Below, one piece after another: positions 1 through 11,519 of a DNA stretch of 64,000 nucleotides. The notes beneath the pieces were generated by a model. That model was given only the letters and a program-made list of their open reading frames with translations, made no database searches and was not told where the DNA came from. Positions within the stretch are counted from its first letter, which is position 1. Each line of letters starts with the position of its first letter. A program made the position numbers and the translations under genes. This DNA is from Cymbidium sinense. Its lineage: Eukaryota > Streptophyta > Magnoliopsida > Asparagales > Orchidaceae. The stretch lies in assembly GCA_021442155.1 (NCBI GenBank), contig CM038220.1:82574897-82638896 (forward strand). Reading direction: 5' to 3'.

Positions 1-1653
1 ATTGACTTAATATTAATACATAAGTAATATAATAAGCTACATTCAGCGTTATCATGTAAAAGCTTCAAAATGGGATAAATGATTTGTTAGATACTGACAT
101 AATATTCATATGTTAATCATATTGTGGAGACATTATTAAGCGCAAATATCACACCTACATCTACATACGAGGCCAATGGAAGGTAGATATATCATAGATG
201 TGCCCAAACTCAAATTAGAATATTTTCTCTAGCCCAATTGATAAGCTCACTGACCCAAGTCTGAAAGTGAGCCATATCAAAATAAGAAATAATAATTTTA
301 AAATTGCAAATTTTTAAGAGATTGAGCATCATTGAACATAAAAACTCTAATTTTCACGTGAATATTAATTTTTGTTTGTAAGATAATAAGAATGGAAGAT
401 AGTTATAGAGAAGAAGATGATGTAAAACACTAATTGATCATTCCCCAACTCAACTAAAGCATCTTTATAAATCTACATGGCCTCAATTCTTTTTTTTACT
501 ACAGAAAAAAACCAAACTTTTTTGTTTGGTTTTATAGCTTATGTGTAGAAACAAATAAATGTATAATGATATACACATTAAATACAATTATAATATTTTG
601 GTGTGAATTAATTAGTAATTTTTATGTGTGAATAAAAAAAATTTTCTTTACATAAAAGCATATATTATCTTTTCAACAAATGCTAACTTTGGTTCATTCT
701 CCATCACCTATGATGTAAATCTTTGCTTCCATAAGCAACATGTCTTCCTCCAAAATATAAATTCTAGTTTTCAAAATAAACTCTAACAAATTGACTCATA
801 GAAAATAAATCCACTTTAAATCGTTTAAAGTTAATAAAAATACAAATCGATTGAATAGTAGAAAATTATTAAGCTCACAAACCAATTCTACCAACCCTAA
901 AATTGGTTTGTTTATATAAAACCATCACTTAATGAAGTATATCTTAATCAATCATATATCAAAGTTGTCTCATTGATGTAACAATTTTAACTCAAACTTA
1001 TCTCAACGCTCCTTCATGAGAAAACACATAATTACAATACAAAGTCTTCATGAACCATTGCCACTCACAAGCAAAATCTTTAAATTACCATCATACTTTT
1101 GTGCTTGTAAACCTTTTATCCAAAGTGAATCTACATTTCATCATAATGGGATGTGTCTCGTCAGAACCCACATCTATTTACTTTAGATGCTTGAAAGAAG
1201 ACAACTCATGACTATTAATTAGACTCCTTAAAAGTTATAGCATAAAGCCCTTTAGCTTTAGCAAATGGTTCTAATAGGTTGATCAGGAATGGTAGAAGTA
1301 TGAAGTCTTGAACAAAGCCATACCCATCATCTCATCTCTAATGACAATTCTCACTCAAAAATGTTTGCTTAACTACTCTCCCAATCATGGTTTCCCAATC
1401 ATCATCATTTTATAATAGCACGATTATAGTTGTCTGACATTCACTTGATCATAGTGCTCAACTACAATTGCTCAACCTCCATCTCTTAGCTATGATCGCT
1501 CTCTTTTTTGAGTTTTTCACATAAAATTATTAGTTTTTACGACTCTTCTCTTAACTTGTATGTACTTTAGATTTTCATATAACACTAAAATATTAAACGC
1601 ATCCTCTTTACCATCTTTATTGGATTCCTATACTCTCAATCAAGATGTGAGAT

Positions 1654-1655
1654 AT

Positions 1656-1694
<39 letters not shown>
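1654..1694. repeat. (TA)n microsatellite
   Basis: Nearly pure alternating TA with one interrupting G, ending at about 1,694. Confidence 0.95.
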
Positions 1695-2579
1695 CAATCA
1701 TATTAGATCAAATATTAGAGTCACACATTTTATAATTTTTTTTATTGATCAATAAAAAAAATCTTCTAAACACAAAATATGAACACATTTAAAAAAGGAC
1801 TTAAAATGAACTCATGGTGGAATAAACTCATTGCAGCTTATGGGCACATAAGTTAATAAAATTTTTGAGATTATTTCTATTTTAAATTTATGTTTAAAAT
1901 TTTAATGTATATTTTGATTTGAAATAAATGTTATTTAGTATCTTAAAATATTTATTTTTATTTTTATTGAATAATCAATATGTTAATTGCATCAATAGTC
2001 ATTTTTTTTTAAATAATGGAAGCAACTAAAATTTATTTTTGAGTATTTTTAAATATAAGTTATTTTATTTTGAAAATAAAAATATACAAATAATATATTA
2101 GTGAGATATATTTTAAAAAATAATAATAAAAAATACAAAAATATTTCAAATAGCCTTAAGCTCTAATTATTATTTTCAAAAACTCTGCTTGAATCATTAA
2201 TTATTAGTTGATTGCTATTAATGGAGAGAAATAATGAAAAGAAATGGAGGACTTCTGAAAAAAGGAGTGTTTTGTGATGCTGATTGTGAAATTGTATTCC
2301 TAATATATGAGATTTAATTAGCTTCTGTGAAGTTCAATTTTATGAGATTAAATGAAGTTAAAATTATAAAATTTGAGCTAATTTCAAAATAATTTAATAG
2401 AGAATAACGCTAATGTTAATTTTAATTTCACCAAACCAAATTGTGAATTTTAATTTTCTTTTAAAGGTGAATTTTCTAACTTCAACAAATGAGATCTTAA
2501 GTGAGATACAAAATAAAAATTTATTTTTTAGAAAATATGCATTTTGCTACCATAGTATATTTAACAGAATTTTAAAGCA

Positions 2580-2584
<5 letters not shown>

Positions 2585-2635
<51 letters not shown>
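2585..2635. repeat. (TA)n microsatellite
   Basis: Alternating AT run with one CA interruption. It causes the Ile/Tyr-rich spurious frame that crosses it. Confidence 0.95.
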
Positions 2636-2649
<14 letters not shown>

Positions 2650-2726
2650 ATAATATACTTTGCATCTATTTTATTCCAACCCAAGTACATGAAAACTAAA
2701 AAGATATGCAATCTTCTTTTTTATTT

Positions 2727-3152
2727 TCAAATACAAAAACAAATAGTTTCTTGATAATAAACAAATAATATACACACGGATAAAGAAAATCTAAATAATA
2801 TATAATAATTTGTAATATAATTATTAAGCAGATCTATAATTCTCCCATTGCGATCAAAAGCCATGAGCATTAAGCGTATGGGAATAAAACTCTCGTTCTC
2901 TCTCTCATCGTCATCATTAAATTTAAGTCTTATACCATTGTAACTTCTTCCAATTCCCTCTCCCAAATGCTTAGCTGCTCCAATATCAAACATCTATACC
3001 GGTTCACATCAAATAATACTCTAGGCATTGGGAAAAAAGTAGTTTCCTTCCATTAATGGCGGAGGAGCTCTTTTTCCTTTTTTGTTTTCATCCTCTTCAT
3101 CCGAGATGAGCATGATCCTCTTGGATCTCCTTGTAGTATGGGGCTTCTTCAT
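2727..3152 (-). CDS. Candidate small gene, unrecognised (two in-frame short ORFs)
   Basis: On the minus strand an ORF starts at 3,152 and ends with TAG at 3,021, giving 43 residues that begin MKKPHTTRRSKR and continue with an acidic patch SDEEDE and basic KKGKR. A second ORF (2,993-2,727, beginning MFDIGAAKHLGEGIG) follows in the same frame after three stops within 30 bp. Upstream is a CT-rich leader-like stretch and a TATA-like box. A six-codon ORF, ATG GAT ACC and so on, ends in TGA overlapping the ATG at 3,152, like an upstream ORF. The 43-codon ORF contains no GT dinucleotide to serve as a splice donor, so either it is a real microprotein or the gene is decayed. I do not recognise the family. 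Confidence 0.25.
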
Positions 3153-3268
3153 TTGTATTTGGTATCCATGTTAGAGCGGAGAGGGTGAAGGCAAGGAGAA
3201 CAGAGCAGGTGATGATGGATTATTGCTGAGGAAGAATAAAAAAGGTGGATTGATTTATATATCTGAGG
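3153..3268 (-). promoter_or_regulatory. Putative core promoter and 5' leader for the small ORF
   Basis: Reading the minus strand, ATATATAAAT lies at about 3,255-3,265. It is followed about 30 bp later by a pyrimidine-rich leader (TTCTTCCTCAGC, then CTCTGTTCTCC, then ACCCTCTCCGC) that runs to the ATG. The spacing fits a plant TATA box and 5' UTR. This is inference from composition only. Confidence 0.3.
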
Positions 3269-5532
3269 GATATCGAAGGGTAAGAGGTGGAATGTGCCTA
3301 TAACCAATTAAACATCTATTTGTAATTACTTGAGGTGAAATATATGAGGGAGATTTATAGAATGATGAGATGAGCCTATGTGGACGGAGAGCTTCAATTT
3401 TGGGTTTCTTTAATGGAAGGAGAGATGGATTGAGGGGACGAATATACATATGTCCGAATGCAGAGCACTTTTTGCTGCTACCATAGAGATTTATTATAAT
3501 AATAATTAAATTATGCGATCTGAGAGGAGATGACAGGATTTTGGAGTCATGGTCTCTTGGAGGAGCGAGTCTAGGCTCCTCCAACCTATTTTTTAAAGCA
3601 TCAATATTTTATTATTAATGCCTATTTTTACAGACTAGGAGTGAGTTTGTCACCGGATTGATGGAACTAATTTTATGGTAAAAGTATTTTGAGGCTGAGT
3701 GTATTTTGTCACCGGATTGATGTGAACAATTTTAATCCCAAACCTTTTGATTAGTAGTATTAGTATTTTTCATTGATGTGAACAATTTTAATTGATTAGT
3801 ATTCTTTGCCATTTATTTCAATTTATCCAAATGTCAACTGGCTTTTGATTTTTATTTTTTTCAATAAAGCCACACAGAATGGATTATCGAGTTGAATCAA
3901 TCATAGCCGTCCATGTCCACTGATCATCACAAGCTGGCATACCATCCGGGAGGCTGATAGGTCCCACATAACATTAAAACTAAATCCTTTTAAAATTTTC
4001 AGCCACTTTATGGTGAACAATATCAAGCTTGAATGAATAATGATTATGAGATAATAAAATTAATAAAATAATTAATAAATAATAAAGCTAAAGTATACAG
4101 ACCAATCAAACAAACATCACTAGATTTTATTTTAAATTTCAAACCCATTTTTATCCTTCAACCATTAATACAAATTTATACATTTCTAATAGAGCTATTA
4201 TGCTTTTAACATACATAATTTTTTATGACCAAACATTATTATTTTAATGTTTTACTTTTAAGATTTATTACAATTTTAATTAATGTGAAAACAATGAGGA
4301 GAAAAATAATTTGTTGTTGTATGTATTTTTAATGATTTTAATGTTATAAATAATACATATACAATATAAGTCACATATAATAAGTATGTATACATCTATA
4401 TTCACTTAATTCTGATAAGTTAATTAAATCATGTTTAGAATTTAAAATAGATTTAATAAGTTATTGAACTTATAATTAGTTTGAAGCATGTACACACTCA
4501 AACATCTCTTAGTTAAAAGAAATATGTAGCCTCACTAATTAAGAAATTATTATTAGATGCATCATTAAAAGTAGCCTAAGAACTCTTTGTAAGAATTAAT
4601 GCCATTGTGAACTCAAATTAATGATCTAAGAAATTGATTACTCTTTGAAAGCACTTTTGATCAACTTCATGAATGTATTCACCCAAAGTACTAGTTGATA
4701 TAAAGGATCACGTATGAAGATTTCTCTCGATATACTTACTAAGGGTACCTAAAGTTCATAATAATTAGAATTTTTAACCATCAAGTTATTATTATGAAGC
4801 ACCATAAGTAGAATGATCGAACTTTTAAATATCAATATGTATTTTGATATAATATTTGAAATTCAATTTATTAAATCTTTAAACATAAGTTTGCTCATAT
4901 AGGAGCATATTAGGAAGGATGATCTCTTAAAAGCTACACTAAAGGAACAAAATCATGAGCCATTAGAATAAAAGTAAAATATTTTAATGATTATAGACTT
5001 TGGGGTCATATTATCGAGATACATTTGAAATAAGATGGTAGGGCTTCCTCTTAAACCTTAGTGGATAATTATGGGTTAATGATAGTGAGGAGGTCATTAG
5101 TTACTTAAGTGATAAAGATTATGAAATTCCTTATGTGAATAAAGAAACTTTCACATTTTATAGTGTCTTTTAGTGTAACAATTAATATTTTAATAGAAAT
5201 AATAATATTAAACATGCTCATATGGGAATAGTGATTAAATGAGTGGCCCTTGTACTAAAGGGTCAAAATTATAAACTCATTGGACTAAAGTAAATAATAT
5301 CTCAATGTTTAAGAGTTTATGCTAAAAATTTCTTCTTTCTGGGAATAACCTTCAAATCACCAAACAAACTCACCCTTCGCTACCTACACTAAGATCATTC
5401 CATTTTGTCATTTAAAATTATACTAATTTTGTTAATTACATAGCATACACTTGGATCTTCATCTATAAAAAGAGCATTAGAGGAATAATCTTATGGAAAA
5501 TTTTCACACTTTGATTTGATTTGATTTGATTT

Positions 5533-5572
<40 letters not shown>

Positions 5573-6429
5573 TCTCTCTCTCTCTCTCACTTTTTTTGTT
5601 TTTGTGTGTGTGTGTGTGTGTGTATTTCAATTCTTCCTCAATTTTTCTTCTTAACTTTAAAATGGATTTGGCTTGATTTCTACTAAACCCTATCGAGTTT
5701 CTAAGACCTAGCTTGTTTAAGGCTCTTAAATTTTGGCTTGGCTAATTTCTAAGTAAGATCTAGGTTCTTTCACTAAATAACTTTGGATCTAACGATAAGA
5801 AAAGTAATAATTTAATTTTTGTTCAATTAATATTATTATTTGTAGAAATAAATTCATTAATGATATGTGGTCTTATAAAAATATATTTTATATAAACACC
5901 TAGGATGCATCATTACAAATAAGGAACATGTTAACATAATAACACAAACATAAGGCACTTATTTTAAAATATATAACACATACACCTAGTTAACAAGATA
6001 TTATACTTTATAATTCTTAAATATTAAAAATAATATATAATAATTGCCAAAATTAAATAAGCAAGAAATGTGACAACAAATTCTGTAAGAATGAAAAAAT
6101 TATATTATTTAAGGTTGCAAAATGATAAATAAAATGTATATATACCTTTCATACGTGATAGTAGGCAAAGAAAGAGAAAATAATAATTTTATCTTCATTT
6201 ATTTATTAAATTATACACTTAGTTTAGATTTTAAATTTCCAACATAGTTATTTAGGATGCATATGTCTAAATTTTTTTTTATGTTTTAAATTAAATATAT
6301 AACTAGCATGTGACATATGTTCAACACTACATACTCTTATAGCATATTGTTGGTGCATCATAGACATACATCTATTTAACTAATGAATAAATTAACGAAG
6401 GAGGACATTTCTATAAAGTAATATATTTA
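3269..6429. other. AT-rich intergenic DNA, no gene seen
   Basis: No recognisable coding or TE protein was seen. A minus frame at 3,255-3,584 lies upstream of the TATA-like box and shows no family similarity. Microsatellites occur near 5,515-5,623. Confidence 0.55.
5515..5623. repeat. Compound microsatellite (TTTGA)n-(CT)n-(GT)n
   Basis: Repeats of a GATTT pentamer are followed by a long CT run (about 5,534-5,588, with two CA interruptions), a T-rich spacer and a GT run (about 5,604-5,623). Confidence 0.95.
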
Positions 6430-7260
6430 CCCATTAGAAATAAAAAGGAAGTTATTGGTATGCTATCATCATTGAAGTAGTGTAGAGCAAATGTCTTTGA
6501 TAAATAAAAACATTATAGATTCCTAAACCATCAAAATCATTAGTTCGATATGTTTTATTCCAGGAAATAATATACAAATATTTTTCTTTAGTTTTTCATG
6601 CAACAAAATTTTAGAATAAAGATTATTAATGGTCTTGATGCAATTTTTAGGAATCATCAGAGCTTGACACTAATAAGCAAGATATTGATTAAGCATATTG
6701 TGTTTCCATAACTAAGTCTCTTGGCCATAGACAAACATTTATCTTTTCAAACATCTAATGATGATTTACTTTTATCAATAAGAATTAGAAAGTCAAAGAT
6801 CAAGACTTAACACAAAATAATTAGTTTAAGTTAAGTGAGCATATATTAAGTTAGAGGTAATTTAATGAGATTGATATTGAATTTAAAATAATCTTAAGCC
6901 CATTTGTGTTATGAGTTGAAGCTTTTCAAAAATTTGTACATCCTCGATAAATTAAGTAAGAAATGCAAGAGCTACTCATTTTGATTTTGTATATCAAGCT
7001 TCCAAAATGCTTCTTTAAAACAATTGAAAAGCTCCTCTATAGTAATAAAAAAGAGTTATGAATATAAAAAAGCAACAATACCTTAGATCAATCTTAAAAT
7101 GGAAAAAGCCATCTAGAGAATCATTAATACATATAGAGTAAAGAACATTAAAAATATAAGATGCAATCCAAATAATAAAATGAGAAGGAAAACTTTTCGA
7201 GAGCCATTGTAGAAGGTAGTCTCTATTTAGAATATTAAAAACTTTTTGATGTCCCATTTA
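6430..7260 (-). pseudogene. LINE (L1-type) reverse transcriptase remnant
   Basis: At 7,257-7,060 the minus strand encodes KVFNILNRDYLLQWLSK followed by PSHFIIWI, YSICINDSLDGFF and FKIDLRYC. These match the order of plant L1 RT motifs (KAYDxVxWDFL, GFxxxFIxWI, SICINGSxxGFF, RGLRQGDP). Further 3' (about 6,740-6,430) scrambled frames give MIPKNCIKTINNLYSK and ISWNKTYRTNDFDGLGI, resembling the segment after the RT domain (IPxSVIxxIxxLxRxFLW, ISWxKVCxPKxEGGLGI). Frameshifts and stops break it throughout, so it is a dead copy. An endonuclease domain upstream could not be recognised. The identification rests on motif order, not on a search. Confidence 0.55.
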
Positions 7261-8381
7261 TCATGAAATTGAGATGAACATACTTTGTTTAAATGAAGTA
7301 GAATTTCATTAGCTAAATCAAGCAACCACCTCTTAAAGCAAGTCACATAAATCCCAAAATGGCCAAATGCATACATTTTGGCAAACCTAATTTAATGACC
7401 AATCAATGTTATTCCCATCATTAGGGACTTGGAATATTAGAGGTTTCATTAACTGGACAAAGTCTTTATCTACAAGAATCTTATCTTTTCCTGCAACCTT
7501 GACTTGAACTATATATTTAAAAATTAAATTATGTGTTCATCCTAATCACCCTTCCTTCAACATCTCCCACCAACTATTTCTAGGTTGAATGAATTAAAAC
7601 ATAGTACATTTCTTTTTTTGGTGAATTAACAATTCATATATGGTCTACTTCATTATGAGTTCCACCTTTTTCATCTCACTATTGTATGCGACCAACTTTT
7701 ATATGAAATGTATAAAGTATTAGTAGTTTATTGACTCTATAAGTAACTCTATTTTGGCCCTTAGATTGTTATGATTGATATCATTTATTATAGATTTATA
7801 TTTGAAAAGGTTAGTGACAATCCCATTCCCAATCAAAAGTTTTTGGACTTCAGCAACACTATTTGATGCGACAAGTAGATCTATTTTTTGTTGGACTTTT
7901 ATACTCTTGATCTAACTATGAAGATTATAATGTTAAGCGATAGAGTCCATGTTAATGTAGCTTGGTTAGAAAGTTTTTCTTGTTCTGTTATAAGGTACTT
8001 CCCTCTGCTTTCTCTTATCATTCACCTCTCAACACTTCAACAAAGGTTTCTAATTTAAAGAATCAAAAATTTATTTATAAGTATTTTGTCACAAATATAG
8101 AATAAGAATGTCCACAGAGATCACATCTTCACCATTTTTTTTACTAATATCTTTAAAAGAGGCTTCTAAAGGTTAGAGCTAGAATCAATTTATATTCTCA
8201 ATTCATCTATTTAGAACATCATCAAAGAATATAAACAAATTCATTTTTTTATGACTCAACCCTTTTGTTCTCCAAGATAACTCTTATGCCATTATTATCC
8301 ATGAAAAATTAGCCACCAAATGGAATTTAAAATTACACCTTTTCATCAATATATATACATCATAAATTTAGGAATGGAATT

Positions 8382-8435
<54 letters not shown>

Positions 8436-9289
8436 CACCCCTTCAACACATGTATAGTATTAGAGGTGCCCAATAACAGCCTCCCTACTGAACTTTTACT
8501 AGCTCAAAGCATAACCTTTGACATCTCTCTCTCTCCCACCCTTTCAACACATGAATAGTCTTAGAGGTTTTGATGACTTAGCCTCGACCATCACCCAACT
8601 TTGCCATCGATCAAGTAGACCTACCTTATAAATAAAAAAAATCTATGAAAATGTATAAATAAAACATCCTTTTATCTAAATATTATGATTAGACATTTTT
8701 TCATTATGTTATGATACTTCTTTGCGAAATTTATCAATCAATGATTCATATCAAAACACATTATAATATACCCTTTAATATTATTAATGCACTTGCAAGT
8801 AAATATAAAGAAAAGCAACTTTCATTTATTGAAAAAGCTTATCATTTGCAATAACGCTTTTGGATGCCAACCATATCTTAACACATCCACTAATAAAATA
8901 TAATTTTTTTACTAAATATCATAACATGATGCCTTTAATGTTATTAGGACCGGTCACTCATTAAAACAGAGAAACATTGTTTGAATGTGAAAACTTTAAA
9001 AATAATATATAAATGGATTTAGGGCATAATATGATTTTATTTTTTTTAACTGCTCGGAGAGAAACAAAAAAATCTCATTTCAATTTTTGGGAAGAACTAT
9101 GAAGATAGAAAACAAATTTGAAAGTTGTAGCCTTGATATTGCGACCAATTTAGTGGATGATGTCTTAAATCTAAATGCATCGATAAGTTTTCTCCACCTT
9201 TTATATACAATTTTTTTTGAAACAACACTAATATTCTTTGAAATTATTTTCTGTATATATTTCCTACACTTTTGGAGTTCTTTGCAAGA
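7261..9289. other. AT-rich DNA, possibly decayed 5' LINE sequence; no gene seen
   Basis: The part up to about 7,900 might belong to the LINE upstream of its RT, but I could not read an endonuclease. The rest holds a CT microsatellite and nothing else recognisable. Confidence 0.4.
8384..8432. repeat. (CT)n microsatellite
   Basis: About 49 bases of uninterrupted CT dinucleotides. A shorter CT run recurs near 8,525 next to a second copy of a CACCC.TTCAACACATG motif, showing a small local duplication. Confidence 0.95.
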
Positions 9290-10030
9290 GGACTTTGGGG
9301 ATTTTTTGACTTTTCAAGTGTACATTCTGTATACTCATGAGTGTACATCCCTTTTCATTTTTTAACTGGCCATATATTTTGTACATTCTATTTGTGTTTG
9401 GAGTTTGTCCAATTTGTGAGTTTTGGAGCTATTTCCCATGTGTACTCTCTGTACTCTCATGAGTGTACATTATTTTTCAATTTTTTAACTGAGGCTTGTC
9501 ATATGTTTAGTACATTCTATTGTAAGCTATTTGGAGATTTTTTGAGCTATTTTTCATTTGTACTCTATGTACTCTCATGAAGGTACACACTATTTTTTCA
9601 ATTTATTTCAACTATGGGGCTTGTCATATGTTTAGTACATTCTATTGTAAGCTATTTGCAGCATATATTTTTTGAAGAATTTGGGGGTTTTAGAGCTATT
9701 TTCCATGTGTACACTACTCATGAGGGTTTTTTTTAAGTTTTTCAACTATGGGGCTTATCATATGTTTAGTACATTATATTGTAAGTGTTTGGAGATATTT
9801 CTGAAGAATTTGAGTTTTAGAGCTATTTTTATGTGTACTCTTTGTACTCTCATGAGGGTACATTTTTTTTCAATTTTTTTTAACTGAGGCTTGTCATATG
9901 TTTAGAACATTTTATTGTTAGTTATTTGGAGATGTTTCCTGAAGAATGTGAGTTTTTGGAGCTGTTTTTTATGTGTACTTTATATACTCTCATGAGGGTA
10001 CATCTCATTTTTTTAATTTTTTAGGTGCCA
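9290..10030 (+). repeat. Left array: six units of a palindrome-centred tandem repeat
   Basis: Six degenerate units of about 115-145 bp. Each has a core like GTACTCTCATGAGNGTACA (near 9,336, 9,455, 9,573, 9,715, 9,847 and 9,989), then a T-rich stretch, then GGCTTGTCATATGTTTAGTA, CATTNTATTGTAAG and GAGCTATTTTTCATGTGTA. The core is close to a perfect palindrome. Short frames crossing the array are by-products of the repeat period, not genes. Confidence 0.85.
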
Positions 10031-11090
10031 ATCCCATAGAGTATTTGGTGAGAAACTTAGAGAATAAGAGTTCTTCCAAATTATGGATTGTCTATTGGCA
10101 AGACATGTTAAGTATAACTTGTAGTTATAAAAAATTGAAATGATGGGGGGTGCTTTGTGCCCATATCCAGTTCGAGTCGAGAAGATATTATGTGCATTAT
10201 GAAGTATCTTCTCATGCGATGGTCAACCGTGAGCAATGAGGGATATTTACTTTGATCTTAGAACTTAAAAGATGCAATAATGATGGAAATAAATTTTGGA
10301 ACCACATCGGTCGATATGCATATCAAATAAGCACCAGCATAAGGTAATAAGAAAGGAGTATATGTTGAATTCCTTAAAAAACTATTTTATAATATTGATT
10401 CTATATTATGTGAGAATTCACCCCAATAGATAAAAAACTAAGAAGAAGAAGTCTACTATAATAGATAAAGGAACTAACTTAGTAAAGGATTGTTAAGAAA
10501 TGGCCAAAGGGTGTTTCCAATGCAAGGAAAGGATATTGGAGAGAAACAAGAAAGCCAAGAGTAATTTTCTACGACTCTAAATTTATAGTCTTCAAATATT
10601 ACATTAAACTTAAAATCATTATGTCTTAATGTTATAGAGAAGAAAGAACAACTGTAGAGGTGGAGAACATAAAGGGTCACCCATTACAACACTTTTTTAT
10701 TATGCGAGTGCTTTTAGAGATATGTGTAACACTTCATTCTTTTATATCACCAACTATGATGTTCTTCTATTTTAGAAATTTAATTCAAGCTCTATAATTA
10801 GTTAGTCTCAAGAATACACCAAGTGATGATGGATATCATTATAGCAACATTATAATTTGTGATATTATTTAATTGACATGTGTTCTTTGAATGTATATAC
10901 TTTAATGTCAATTTGATTGAAAGTGTGCCAATCAATAGTTACTATGTTGTTCTTTAAAGGTAAACTTTGTACTTCGACTTATGCTACTTATGTTTTTAAT
11001 ATACTCTTAATATTCTACTTTAAATCACCAAAAATTCTTGTCAAAAGAGTCAGGTTATTACACCAAAATTTATTGAAAATGCCTCCACTG
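10031..11090. other. Non-repetitive spacer inside the left arm
   Basis: About 1.06 kb without the repeat unit. I see no coding similarity. It could be the centre of a foldback-like element or a later insertion splitting the left arm into six plus three units. Confidence 0.5.
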
Positions 11091-11490
11091 TACAAAGTGT
11101 GGAGTTGTTTCTTGGGGGTTTTTTTTTTGAGGTTTTTTAAAGTGTACACTCACTCTTGAGTGTACACTCTTTTTCAAATTTTAAGAATTTGGTAATTTTT
11201 TGAGTTTGAGATGTTACCACAGAGAGTAGGGGTTGTTTGGAGCTATTTTTCATGTGACATTTTGTACTCTCATGAGTGTACCATTTTTCAATTTTTTTCA
11301 ACTATGGGGCTTGTCATATGTTTTACATTTTATTGCAAGATGTTTGAGTTTAGTCTTGGAGAATTTGGGGTATGGAGGTATTTTCCATGTGTACTCTGAC
11401 ACTCATGAGTGTACTCCTTTTAAAAAAAAAATTTCACACATCAAAAGAGCTACAAATAGTTGCCAAATTTCTCCAGACAACTTAGTATAG
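11091..11490 (+). repeat. Left array continued: three more units, same orientation
   Basis: Three further units have cores near 11,150, 11,269 and 11,400, with the same flanks (GGGGCTTGTCATATGTTTTA and the TTTTGGAG type). The core near 11,400 contains ACACTCATGAGTGT, a perfect 14-bp palindrome. Confidence 0.8.
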
Positions 11491-11519
11491 CTTGCACTAA
11501 ACATATAATGAGCCCATCA

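Larger units (their letters stand above)
1..2726. other. AT-rich intergenic DNA, no gene seen
   Basis: No open frame here has recognisable protein similarity. The only long frame, about 2,413-2,640 on the plus strand, runs into a TA microsatellite and encodes an Ile/Tyr run, so it is not credible. A perfect inverted repeat, AAAACCAAAC then six T then GTTTGGTTTT, lies at about 507-533 and could be a small hairpin, a MITE remnant or chance. Confidence 0.6.

Noticed and set aside
2413..2640. 75-codon plus frame
   Set aside because: Its C-terminal third is a translated TA microsatellite and the rest has no family similarity.
9087..9887. Series of hydrophobic plus-strand frames that look like related small membrane proteins
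   Set aside because: They are successive units of the tandem repeat read in frame. The similarity comes from the DNA repeat, and stops recur within units.
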